From NCBI GenBank assembly GCA_045589695.1, contig JAZNPP010000046.1, positions 1 to 64,000 of the forward strand: a stretch of DNA of 64,000 nt. The letters run 5' to 3'. Of the stretch, positions 36,288-44,740 are shown in pieces. Both the position numbers and the translations under genes were made by a program. The first letter of the stretch is position 1. Every line of letters starts with the position of its first letter. Origin of the DNA: HGM04593 sp045589695. GTDB taxonomy: Bacteria; Bacteroidota; Bacteroidia; Bacteroidales; Bacteroidaceae. The notes below the pieces were generated by a model that worked only from the letters and a program-made list of their open reading frames with translations, had not been told where the DNA came from and ran no database searches.

Positions 36288-37982
36288 CTATTCAAATATC
36301 ATTTCACTTACCGTAGCTCCCGGTGGTGTCATCGGCATAACATTATCCTCCTCTTTTACAGCCACATGCAAAAGGAACGGTTCATCAGTAGACAGCATCT
36401 CTCTAATAGCGTCATCAAGCTCCTCACGGTCCACTACAAGGCGTGACGCAATGCCGTATCCCTTAGCTATAAGAGAATATTCGGGATTAAGCATCGGAGT
36501 CCATGAGTAGCGATGGTCAAAAAAGAGTTCCTGCCATTGACGCACATTGCCAAGATAGTTATTATTAAGCAAAATCATCTTTACGCCTGTACCCTGTTCC
36601 ATGATTGTGCCCAGCTCCTGAATATTCATCTGGAAGCCGCCGTCACCCGTGAACAGGCACACTGTACGATGCGGCATCGCCATTTTGGCGCCGATAGCGG
36701 CCGGCAAGCCATAACCCATTGTACCCAAGCCGCCCGATGTCAATATACTGCGAGGAAGGGTGTACTTGAAGTAACGTGAAGACATCATCTGGTTCTGGCC
36801 TACGTCAGTCACGAGTATTGCGCTGTTGTTTGTAGCTTCGCTTATCTTGCGAGCGACCTCTCCCATGAGCAGCGGACCGCTGCCCGGGTTGAGCGCCTTA
36901 GCGCCGACCTTCTCGAACTCTATTGCGTTATACTTGGCGAAGCTCTCTATCCACTCCTTGCGGTCACGCGACTCCACAAGTTCGGTAATCATAGGAAGCA
37001 CCTCCTTGCAGTCGCCTACGATAGGAATATCGACAGCGACATTCTTGTTGATTTCCGCATGGTCGATATCAATGTGTATAACCTTAGCCTGCTTTGCGTA
37101 TGTCGCAACGTTTCCCGTCACACGGTCGCTGAAACGCATACCGACAGCAATGAGCAGGTCACATTCGTTCGTATTGTAATTGGGGCCGTAATTTCCGTGC
37201 ATGCCGAGCATTCCCACACACAACGGGTGGTCGCTTGGAAGAGCCGAAAGACCGAGCAATGTTCTTGCCGCCGGAATGTTGGCCTTTTCTATCAATGCCT
37301 TGAGTTCTTCATGAGCCTCTCCGAGTTCTACGCCCTGGCCAACGAGCATCAAAGGACGCTTTGAACTGTTTATAAGAGCTGCCGCCTCTTCTACCGCGCT
37401 GCGGCACGGCGTAGGATAAGGTACATAGCTTCTTACAGAATCGACATATACCGGCTCATATTCAGTCATCGCGGTCTGGGCGTTCTTGGTGAAGTCAAGA
37501 ACTACAGGGCCCGGACGGCCTGTACCGGCAATGTAGAAAGCGCGCGCTACAGCCCATGCGACATCCTCGGGACGACGTATCTGATAGCTCCATTTTGTAA
37601 TAGGCTGCGTGATGCCCACGAAATCAATCTCCTGAAAGGCGTCGGTACCGAGTACGGCACATCCCACCTGACCAGCTATTACCACGACAGGTGTACTGTC
37701 GAGCATTGCGTCGCTGATGCCGGTCAGAGTGTTCGTTGCGCCAGGACCGCTTGTCACGATTGAAACGCCTACCTTGCCCGAACTGCGGGCATAGCCCTGC
37801 GCAGCATGAACTGCGCCCTGCTCATGACGCACAAGCACCTGCTTGAAGTCGCTGCGGTGGTCATACATGGCATCGAATACCGGCATGATTGAGCCTCCCG
37901 GATAACCGAAAACCGTGTCTACCCCCTCTTTTATAAGAGAGCGCATAAGAGCCTCTCCACCTGAAATTATCTCTTTACCCAT
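36288..37982 (-). CDS. ilvB: Acetolactate synthase large (catalytic) subunit
   Basis: A 564-residue thiamine diphosphate enzyme making acetolactate or acetohydroxybutyrate from pyruvate. The catalytic Glu54 is in RHEQGAVHAA. The ThDP/Mg motif runs from GDGGFQMNIQEL to ILLNNNYLG. The FAD-type middle domain contains the GMLGMHG loop. Its product feeds ilvC and then ilvD; the gene lies 8 bases after ilvD. Confidence 0.95.
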   Translation of the reverse strand: MGKEIISGGEALMRSLIKEGVDTVFGYPGGSIMPVFDAMYDHRSDFKQVLVRHEQGAVHAAQGYARSSGKVGVSIVTSGPGATNTLTGISDAMLDSTPVVVIAGQVGCAVLGTDAFQEIDFVGITQPITKWSYQIRRPEDVAWAVARAFYIAGTGRPGPVVLDFTKNAQTAMTEYEPVYVDSVRSYVPYPTPCRSAVEEAAALINSSKRPLMLVGQGVELGEAHEELKALIEKANIPAARTLLGLSALPSDHPLCVGMLGMHGNYGPNYNTNECDLLIAVGMRFSDRVTGNVATYAKQAKVIHIDIDHAEINKNVAVDIPIVGDCKEVLPMITELVESRDRKEWIESFAKYNAIEFEKVGAKALNPGSGPLLMGEVARKISEATNNSAILVTDVGQNQMMSSRYFKYTLPRSILTSGGLGTMGYGLPAAIGAKMAMPHRTVCLFTGDGGFQMNIQELGTIMEQGTGVKMILLNNNYLGNVRQWQELFFDHRYSWTPMLNPEYSLIAKGYGIASRLVVDREELDDAIREMLSTDEPFLLHVAVKEEDNVMPMTPPGATVSEMIFE

Positions 37983-37990
37983 AATTTTTC

Positions 37991-39793
37991 TTAGTCAATA
38001 ATTCTAACTCCGCCCTTGTCGGCCGAACTTACCATGTTGGCATAAGCCTTGAGGCTCTTCGAAACGACACGGTCACGTGTCATCGGGAACATTTCGCGAG
38101 CCTGCAGTTCCTCGTCGGTAAGACGCACGTTGATCGTGCGTGCAGGAATGTCGATGTCAATAATGTCTCCGTCACGCAACTTGCCGATGTTTCCGCCGGC
38201 TGCAGCCTCGGGCGATATGTGACCTATGCTCAAACCAGACGTGCCGCCGCTGAAACGTCCGTCCGTTATCAATGCGCATTCCTTGCCGAGGTGGCGTGAT
38301 TTGATATATGATGTGGGATAAAGCATCTCCTGCATGCCCGGACCGCCTTTAGGGCCTTCGTATATTATTACTACGACATCACCGGCCTGGACATCGCCGC
38401 CAAGAATACCCTCCACTGCCGACTCCTGAGAATCGAAGACCTTTGCCTTGCCGCTGAACTTCCAAATGCTCTCGTCTACGCCGGCAGTCTTTACCACACA
38501 GCCGTCCTTTGCTATGTTTCCGAAAAGGACAGCAAGACCTCCGTCTTTAGTGTACGCATTCTCCAAAGAGCGTATGCAACCGTTCTCACGATCGGTATCA
38601 AGAGTCTCGTACATGCAGTTCTGCGAGCCCATCACGTTGCTGAAAACATTCGCCGGAGCTGTTCCGTAAATACGTGCGGCCTCAGCCGTCACATTCCCTT
38701 CTGTTATACAATATTTCGCTATATCCTCGGCAAGAGTAGCTCCTGTAACACGCTTCACATCGGTCTTCAGCAGACCGCCTTTAGCAAGTTCGCCGAGAAT
38801 TCCCAAAATACCTCCTGCACGGCCGCAGTCCTGAACGCTGTACTTAGGGCCGTTGGGAGCAAGCTTGCAGAGGCAGGGAACATTGCGGCTAAGCTTGTCG
38901 ATGTCCTCCATCTTGAAATCAACGCCTGCTTCCTGAGCTACGGCCAAAAGATGCAGAATTGTATTTGTAGAGCCGCCCATCGCAATGTCAAGAGTCATGG
39001 CGTTCATGAATGCGTCACGTGAAGCTATTGAACGGGGAAGCACGGACTCGTCACCGTAGTTGTAGTACTTGAACGCATTCTCCACTATCCGCTTCGCCGC
39101 ATCCTTCAACAACTGCACTCGGTTGGCGTGAGTAGCGAGTATCGTTCCGTTGCCGGGCAACGAGAGACCGATAGCTTCGGTCAATGAGTTCATCGAGTTA
39201 GCCGTGAACATTCCCGAGCAGCTGCCGCAACCGGGGCATGAACGTTTTTCTATCTCTGCAAGTTCTTCATCGCTGACACTGTTGTCGGCAGCCTTTACCA
39301 TCGCAATCACAAGGTCAAGATTTTCGTTCTTCCATGTACCCTTTTCCATAGGGCCTCCCGACACGAATACCGTAGGAATGTTCAGACGCATTGCAGCCAT
39401 GAGCATACCCGGAGTTATCTTGTCGCAGTTAGAGATGCAGACAAGCGCATCCACCTTGTGCGCATTGCACATATATTCAACGCTGTCGGCGATTATGTCA
39501 CGGGAAGGCAATGAATACAGCATGCCGTCATGTCCCATCGCGATGCCGTCGTCTATAGCGATTGTATTGAATTCCGCTGCATAACAGCCCAACTTCTCTA
39601 TTTCAGCTTTTACTATTTGACCCGCTTCGTGCAGGTGCGTGTGTCCGGGAACCAATTGCGTGAATGAGTTCGCAATAGCAATGATCGGTTTGCCGAACAT
39701 TTCACGTTTCATACCGTTGGCTATCCACAAGGCTCTTGCTCCTGCCATGCGGCGGCCTTCGGTAGACTGTGCGCTTCTTAATTTGATTTTCAT
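37991..39793 (-). CDS. ilvD: Dihydroxy-acid dehydratase
   Basis: A 600-residue Fe-S dehydratase that makes the 2-keto acids of valine and isoleucine. Cluster and metal residues are Cys123 (SNCDKITPGM) and Cys186/Cys189/Cys192 (SCPGCGSCSGMF). The NSFTQLVPGH segment resembles the E. coli form, which carries an oxygen-sensitive 4Fe-4S cluster, rather than the plant 2Fe-2S form. It is the first gene of ilvDBNC, after a leader of about 155 bases. No leuABCD genes are adjacent. Confidence 0.95.
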   Translation of the reverse strand: MKIKLRSAQSTEGRRMAGARALWIANGMKREMFGKPIIAIANSFTQLVPGHTHLHEAGQIVKAEIEKLGCYAAEFNTIAIDDGIAMGHDGMLYSLPSRDIIADSVEYMCNAHKVDALVCISNCDKITPGMLMAAMRLNIPTVFVSGGPMEKGTWKNENLDLVIAMVKAADNSVSDEELAEIEKRSCPGCGSCSGMFTANSMNSLTEAIGLSLPGNGTILATHANRVQLLKDAAKRIVENAFKYYNYGDESVLPRSIASRDAFMNAMTLDIAMGGSTNTILHLLAVAQEAGVDFKMEDIDKLSRNVPCLCKLAPNGPKYSVQDCGRAGGILGILGELAKGGLLKTDVKRVTGATLAEDIAKYCITEGNVTAEAARIYGTAPANVFSNVMGSQNCMYETLDTDRENGCIRSLENAYTKDGGLAVLFGNIAKDGCVVKTAGVDESIWKFSGKAKVFDSQESAVEGILGGDVQAGDVVVIIYEGPKGGPGMQEMLYPTSYIKSRHLGKECALITDGRFSGGTSGLSIGHISPEAAAGGNIGKLRDGDIIDIDIPARTINVRLTDEELQAREMFPMTRDRVVSKSLKAYANMVSSADKGGVRIID

Positions 39794-39795
39794 AA

Positions 39796-39891
39796 TTATA
39801 TTCTAAACAAGAAACCCTTCCCAAACATGAGAAAGGTGCCCAAAAAACATAAACAACAGCCTTGCCTACAACTCATAAAAAGTGAAAACAT
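39796..39891 (-). CDS. Possible 31-residue leader peptide ahead of ilvD
   Basis: Inside the predicted ilvD 5' leader an ORF begins MFSLFMSCRQGCCLCFLGTF and ends FRI; its TAA stop is two bases before the ilvD ATG. It is rich in Phe, Leu and Cys with one Ile and no Val, so it is not a classical attenuator peptide for branched-chain amino acids. Translation coupling to ilvD is conceivable. I rate it as a candidate only: there is no clear ribosome site and the ORF could be chance. Confidence 0.3.
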   Translation of the reverse strand: MFSLFMSCRQGCCLCFLGTFLMFGKGFLFRI

Positions 39892-39956
39892 ATCGCTCAC
39901 ATTGCAGCGGACGGCCGAAACATGCAGCCCTGAATGCTGTTTTTGATTTTGGACCA

Positions 39957-39987
39957 CAAAATTAACCTCTTTTTCCTGTATATACAA
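39957..39987 (-). promoter_or_regulatory. Promoter of the ilvDBNC operon
   Basis: A TTG box (39985-39987), 20 bases, then TAATTTTG (39957-39964) on the minus strand. The start site would be near 39950, giving a leader of about 155 bases before ilvD. The rest of the 243-base gap holds the possible leader peptide and a short palindrome CAGAAATTTCTG at the end of the downstream permease gene (40038-40049). Confidence 0.72.
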
Positions 39988-40036
39988 GTATTTTAAAACA
40001 GAATTAGCCTGTTTAATGTCAAAAGTTTAGCTAAAA

Positions 40037-41056
40037 TCAGAAATTTCTGTTTTTAAGTATAACGTAGATAATCACGGGAGCGCCGACCAACGGAGTTATC
40101 GCTCCTAACGGAAGAAGGCCGTTTTCTCCGGGCATCTGGCATATAAGGTTACACAGCAATGCGACAGAAGAGCCTGCAAGCAGCGTTCCTGGCAAAAGAT
40201 ATTTGTGATTCGCCGTATTCAGGAAAAGCCTCGATATATGCGGCACAGCCAGACCTATGAACGCCACTGGACCGCAGAACGCCGTTACGACTGCCGTAAG
40301 AAGACCTGTAACAGAGAGCAAGACTCCTCGAATCAATTTTACGTTGATACCGAGATTCTTGGCATAGGCATCTCCTAACATAAGCGCATTCAAAGGCTTT
40401 GTCATCAACAACGAAACGAGCAAAAGCAGCGCTACTATAACCGCATAAAAAGGAAGTTGTTCCATTGAGACGGCACTGAAGCTTCCCATGCCCCAAATCA
40501 TATATGAATGCACACCCTCGGCAGTCGCGAAGTAGTTAAGGATAGATATAAGCGACGAAGCAAGATAACCGACCGCGACACCGGCTATAAGCAGAAAGAT
40601 TTTATTCCTTAAAACAGAAGAGAGGAAAAGCATTACCGCCATTATCAGCATCGCACCGGCAAATGCGCCCGAAAGAATAGCAAGAGAACCGCCGGCGCCG
40701 CCTACAGCTAACATCCCTTGTACAAGGAGCATAACCACCGCGACTCCAAGTCCTGCGCCGCTGTTTATGCCAAGCACTTCGGGGCCGGCAAGCGGGTTAT
40801 TGAAAAGGGTTTGCAGCAGGAGTCCTGCTACAGAGATTGCCGCACCCGCAAGAAGAGCCGTAACAGCTTGCGGCAGACGCATCTCAAGCACTATAAGCCT
40901 CCACGATTCACGCTCGCACTCGCCGCCTGTCAGAAGCGACAGGACATCGGCGAAAGGTATATCCACCGACCCAATAAAAAGATTGGACACGAACAGCACC
41001 GCTGCCAGAACGGCAAAAGCAGCTATAACCAGAGTTTTTTTATTCAATCTTCTCAT
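40037..41056 (-). CDS. FecCD-family ABC transporter permease (iron siderophore, heme or cobalamin type)
   Basis: A 339-residue inner-membrane protein with about nine to ten helices. Family motifs include RLPQAVTALLAGAAISVAGL, NNPLAGPEVLGINSGAGLG near the N-terminal third, and GPVAFIGLAVPHISR with PLGAITPLVGAPVIIYVILK at the end. I start at MRRLNKKT (41054-41056), which overlaps the end of the binding-protein gene by 17 bases. A longer ORF extends upstream but has no membrane logic. The usual ATP-binding subunit gene is not next to it in this window. Confidence 0.85.
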   Translation of the reverse strand: MRRLNKKTLVIAAFAVLAAVLFVSNLFIGSVDIPFADVLSLLTGGECERESWRLIVLEMRLPQAVTALLAGAAISVAGLLLQTLFNNPLAGPEVLGINSGAGLGVAVVMLLVQGMLAVGGAGGSLAILSGAFAGAMLIMAVMLFLSSVLRNKIFLLIAGVAVGYLASSLISILNYFATAEGVHSYMIWGMGSFSAVSMEQLPFYAVIVALLLLVSLLMTKPLNALMLGDAYAKNLGINVKLIRGVLLSVTGLLTAVVTAFCGPVAFIGLAVPHISRLFLNTANHKYLLPGTLLAGSSVALLCNLICQMPGENGLLPLGAITPLVGAPVIIYVILKNRNF

Positions 41057-42149
41057 AATAACGGGGCTTATATTCAGGAAACAGAGAGGGATGGAACAAT
41101 GCTCCAAGTTCTTTCAGCAGACGTTCAGGATGAAACAAGGCCTCTTCGAAGAGGTTGTTCCTGCGGGTGTTGCAGGCATATACATTACCCGTTTCAAAAG
41201 GCTTAAAATGGGAATATCCGTCAAATTCCGCAAGCAACGAAGAACGGGTCTTGTCATTTTCCGAATTATACTTGAACAGCCAGATATCGGCTTCGGAGGC
41301 CTTGTCAAGCACCACCTCATACGACAGAGGCAGAGAGCCGTTGCTGCCGAAACCGGAGAAGATATATTCCGCTCCTGCATCATCATACATCCTCCCCATC
41401 GTGCTGTTACCGCCCGGAACATACCACGCCGAGCTGCTTTTCAGTTCACACATAAGTTTAGGACGGTTTTCGGCGCTCGCGACTTTGGAACGAAGAGCCT
41501 CATATTCATTGCATACGACATTGAATATAGAGTCGCTCTTCAGGGCTTTTCCGAAAAGACGGCCATAGAAACGCACCCATTCGGCACAACCGAGAGGCGA
41601 ACTCTCCATATAGTCGGCACACTCGACAAGCGGGAAAGGCATTTTGTCAAGCTTGCCATAGCCGCCGTTCTCGAACGGAAGGACAAATATAGCATCGGGA
41701 GAGAGCAGCGCCACCGTCTCGGCATCCACATTCAGCGAGCTGCCGCAGTCGGCTACTGTTCCCTTTTCAAGGCCCGCATTAACCGCGGAAGAGTATATAT
41801 ATTGCCTGTCGCATACTCCGGAAATGGCCGACGCCGTGCCAAGTTCGTCAAAAAGAGCCGCATGAACTCCCGAAAAGACTATACAGTTTTCAAGCGGGAC
41901 ACGAAGGATATCACCGGAAGGCAGACCGGAAGGCAATTCGCAGCCTTTAGGAACAAGCAGATAACGTCTTAACAGCCCTTCGCCCCAGGGATTCTTTATA
42001 TCGGCCACCGTATACCCGTCGCACTCAGTAATCTCAAGCAAAGAGGAATGAACGATATCAACCGCATCACCCTCTACATTGCCGTAGCCGTTGCCGCACG
42101 AAGAGCAAATAAGCAGAAGAACGGACAGGGACGCGGACAGTTTTTTCAT
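41040..42149 (-). CDS. Periplasmic binding lipoprotein of an iron/cobalamin-type ABC transporter
   Basis: A protein of about 369 residues starting MKKLSASLSVLLLICSSCGN, a lipoprotein signal with a Cys that fits the Bacteroidetes SSC form. The body is a class III (BtuF/FhuD-like) binding fold: ISGVCDRQYIY, AETVALLSPDAIFVLPF, VRFYGRLFGKA and a C-terminal LFHPERLLKELGALFHP. In-frame Met codons upstream (to 42188) would overlap the preceding gene. Ligand unknown: siderophore, heme or cobalamin. MeaB nearby, a B12-enzyme chaperone, makes cobalamin thinkable but this is weak. Confidence 0.82.
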   Translation of the reverse strand: MKKLSASLSVLLLICSSCGNGYGNVEGDAVDIVHSSLLEITECDGYTVADIKNPWGEGLLRRYLLVPKGCELPSGLPSGDILRVPLENCIVFSGVHAALFDELGTASAISGVCDRQYIYSSAVNAGLEKGTVADCGSSLNVDAETVALLSPDAIFVLPFENGGYGKLDKMPFPLVECADYMESSPLGCAEWVRFYGRLFGKALKSDSIFNVVCNEYEALRSKVASAENRPKLMCELKSSSAWYVPGGNSTMGRMYDDAGAEYIFSGFGSNGSLPLSYEVVLDKASEADIWLFKYNSENDKTRSSLLAEFDGYSHFKPFETGNVYACNTRRNNLFEEALFHPERLLKELGALFHPSLFPEYKPRYYEKIE

Positions 42150-42174
42150 CAACAGGCGACAGCGGAACATTGCA

Positions 42175-43242
42175 TCATTCATTTTCATTACTTACTATAC
42201 GCAACTGTTGGCGGATGCTCTCGGTATGTATAGCCTCGAAGACGCTCTTTACAGCTTCCGTGTCAAGATTCCCGCCTGCGCAATGCTTTGTATAACGTTC
42301 TATTGTTTCGTTATACCTGAAAGGCTGAAAAACAGTAAGTCCCATGTCACGTTTCAGGGCTCCTATTTCACGAGAGACAGCCATACGTCTCACAAGCAGC
42401 TCCATAAGCCGGTCATCTATTTCATCAATACGTTTTCGTAAAGAGTGAAACGCATGTCCGTCACCATTGACAGAGCGACGCACAAGCCTGCCAAGTATAA
42501 CGGAAAGCTCGTCAGGAGTAACCTGCTGGCGGGTATCGCTCAAAGCGCACACCGGGTTGCAATGCGTTTCAATCATAAGGCCGTCGAAATTGAGGTCCAT
42601 AGCCTGTTGCGACAGCGATAGTACAAGTTCACGCTTGCCGCCGATATGACTCGGGTCGCATATCATCGGTATTGAGCCAAGACGACGGCGGAATTCTATA
42701 GGCAGCTGCCACTGAGGCGCATTGCGATAGAACTTTTCGGCATATGACGAGAAACCACGATGAATAGCGCCTAATCTTTTCACGCCGGCATTGTAAAGAC
42801 GCTCCACAGCGCCTATCCACAAATCCACGTCGGGATTGACAGGGTTTTTCACAAGCACGGGAATGTCTGTTCCACGCATCGCATCCGCTATTTCCTGCAC
42901 GGCAAAAGGATTTGCCGTAGTACGTGCCCCTATCCACAAAAGGTCGATGCCGGCAGCAAGAGCCTGTTCCACATGCATGGCTGTCGCCACTTCTGTAGCT
43001 ACGGGCATCGCAAGCTCCTCCTTAACCCTCGCAAGCCATTGGAGAGCAGGCTTGCCTACGCCCTCAAAGCAGCCCGGACGGGTACGGGGCTTCCATACTC
43101 CTGCACGGAAGAGCGTCACGCCTTTGCCCGCCAACCGTGAAGCGACAGCCATTACCTGCTCTTCGCTCTCGGCACTGCATGGGCCGGCTATGAGCAACGG
43201 TTTGTCTGCATTATCAAAAATATCTATCTTCTCAAATTCCAT
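42175..43242 (-). CDS. Bifunctional DAHP synthase (type I beta) / chorismate mutase
   Basis: A 355-residue fusion. Residues about 1-255 form a DAHP synthase related to KDOPS: PLLIAGPCSAESEEQVM, FRAGVWKPRTRPGCFEG, ARTTANPFAVQE, VKNPVNPDVDLWIGA and MICDPSHIGGKR. Residues about 265-350 form a helical AroQ-type chorismate mutase (LRKRIDEIDDRLMELLVRRM and EIGALKRDMG). It makes DAHP for aromatic amino acids and also rearranges chorismate to prephenate. The fusion is common in Bacteroidetes, but the usual neighbours pheA, tyrA and an aminotransferase are absent here. Its start overlaps tatD by 11 bases. Confidence 0.9.
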   Translation of the reverse strand: MEFEKIDIFDNADKPLLIAGPCSAESEEQVMAVASRLAGKGVTLFRAGVWKPRTRPGCFEGVGKPALQWLARVKEELAMPVATEVATAMHVEQALAAGIDLLWIGARTTANPFAVQEIADAMRGTDIPVLVKNPVNPDVDLWIGAVERLYNAGVKRLGAIHRGFSSYAEKFYRNAPQWQLPIEFRRRLGSIPMICDPSHIGGKRELVLSLSQQAMDLNFDGLMIETHCNPVCALSDTRQQVTPDELSVILGRLVRRSVNGDGHAFHSLRKRIDEIDDRLMELLVRRMAVSREIGALKRDMGLTVFQPFRYNETIERYTKHCAGGNLDTEAVKSVFEAIHTESIRQQLRIVSNENE

Positions 43243-44026
43243 TGTTCAATAGTTTTGGAAAAACCCTATGGGCATTTTCGGATGTCACCTTAGCAACATT
43301 CTCGACACTGCAGCCATAGAGCGAAGCCAAGAATGACGCTATATACGGCACGTATGAACTCTCGTTACGTTTGCCGCGGAACGGCACGGGAGAGAGATAC
43401 GGCGAGTCGGTCTCGAGCAAAACCCTTTCAAGAGGGACATTCTTAAGTGCCTGCGGAAGCTGTGACTTCTTGTATGTAAGCACTCCTCCTACGCCAAGAC
43501 AGAACCCGTCAAAAGAGAGAAGTCTCTTAGCTTCCTCTTCGTCACCCGAGAAGCAGTGAAATACGCCTGTCAGCCCTTTGTTTCTATGCGCATCCATTAC
43601 CTCATAAAGTTCTTTGAAAGCATTGCGTGAATGTATGGCAAGAGGCAGTCCTGTCTCGGTGGCCCATTCCACCTGAATATTGAAGGCGTCGAGTTGTTCA
43701 CGCTTATTGGTATCGTCCCAATAGAGGTCGATGCCAACCTCGCCGACCGCAATAAAACGGTTGTCGCTCTTCAACAGAGCATAAAGACGTTCAAGAGTAT
43801 CTTTATAGTTCACGGGAAGTTCCGTAGGGTGCAATCCTATCATAGGAAAGCAAATGCCCTTATATGTCTCGCACATTGCAAGGAGCGGCACTAACGATTC
43901 CTCGGTTATCGCCGGCAGGCAGAGTTTTGTTACCCCGGCAGCTACGGCACGCTCTACAACAGAGGCTCTGTCGTCATCAAACTGAGGCTCAAAAAGATGG
44001 GTATGAGTATCGACAAACTCTGTCAT
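43232..44026 (-). CDS. tatD: TatD-family metal-dependent hydrolase / DNase
   Basis: A 264-residue TIM-barrel enzyme. Metal ligands appear in FVDTHTHLFE (His8, His10), AVGEVGIDLYWD (Glu), AIHSRNA, VFHCFSG and LLETDSPYLSP. TatD proteins act as 3'-5' exonucleases in DNA repair or as general phosphoesterases. It sits in the minus-strand operon between an unknown protein and DAHP synthase, overlapping both neighbours by a few bases. Confidence 0.88.
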   Translation of the reverse strand: MTEFVDTHTHLFEPQFDDDRASVVERAVAAGVTKLCLPAITEESLVPLLAMCETYKGICFPMIGLHPTELPVNYKDTLERLYALLKSDNRFIAVGEVGIDLYWDDTNKREQLDAFNIQVEWATETGLPLAIHSRNAFKELYEVMDAHRNKGLTGVFHCFSGDEEEAKRLLSFDGFCLGVGGVLTYKKSQLPQALKNVPLERVLLETDSPYLSPVPFRGKRNESSYVPYIASFLASLYGCSVENVAKVTSENAHRVFPKLLNNGI

Positions 44027-44736
44027 CAGCCGTTTTTCTTTTTCTTGCGGTCGGGCCGCTCATAATATATTACGCCGTATTCGGCACATCTCTTGACACG
44101 CTCTTCACCCTGCAGTTTAGAGAACGATTTTTCTATTTCGGCCCAAGCCTCAAATATTATCTCGTCAGCCTCAAAACGCATGTCGGAAATATTACGCAAG
44201 GCGTCGTTCGTGCGTTTCTGCAGGTATTGCTGATTGTCGTACATCTCTTTGAAAATTTCAAAGACTACGGAGACACGTCCCATAGTAGGATTATATATCG
44301 GCACACCGCCTTCGCTTTGACGACGGCGTTCTCCTTCCATGACCTTTATACCCCATTCGAGGACCGATGATTCCGAAAAGAGATTAGGTATCGTGTCTTC
44401 GTTTTCGGGCAAGCCATAATAAGGGCGTTTGCTACGCGCTATTTCCCCGCGCATGATTGACATGCTCAACACCTGTATGAAATGAGAGACGTACATTCTT
44501 GCCTTTTTCAAAGCCGCCTCATACTCAAGATTGCCCTTCTTGGATGCCTGTTCATGGACACACCTGCGATATACTGATACCTCGCGGGAGAAACGCTCAA
44601 GAAAATCCTTGGCACGATGATACACATTATGTGACAGCACATTCGTAAAGATGCCGTTCACCACGCTATGGTCAACAGCGGCCTTCAGGGCTCTTATACG
44701 TGCCTGGTCGGTTTTGGGCAGACGGCGATAGGGCAT
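44026..44736 (-). CDS. Conserved protein of the isoprenoid operon, unknown function
   Basis: A 236-residue soluble, mostly helical protein starting MPYRRLPKTDQARIRALKAA and ending in a very basic tail (RPDRKKKKNG). No signal peptide, no membrane helix, no known motif. Its stop overlaps the tatD start by one base, and it follows the polyprenyl synthetase by four. Bacteroidetes genomes often hold a gene of this form at this place, but I cannot assign a function. Confidence 0.65.
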   Translation of the reverse strand: MPYRRLPKTDQARIRALKAAVDHSVVNGIFTNVLSHNVYHRAKDFLERFSREVSVYRRCVHEQASKKGNLEYEAALKKARMYVSHFIQVLSMSIMRGEIARSKRPYYGLPENEDTIPNLFSESSVLEWGIKVMEGERRRQSEGGVPIYNPTMGRVSVVFEIFKEMYDNQQYLQKRTNDALRNISDMRFEADEIIFEAWAEIEKSFSKLQGEERVKRCAEYGVIYYERPDRKKKKNG

Positions 44737-44740
44737 TCTC

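Noticed and set aside
40038..40049. Palindrome CAGAAATTTCTG at the end of the FecCD permease as a terminator
   Set aside because: The stem is short and AT-rich, and lies in the coding end; too weak to list as a terminator.
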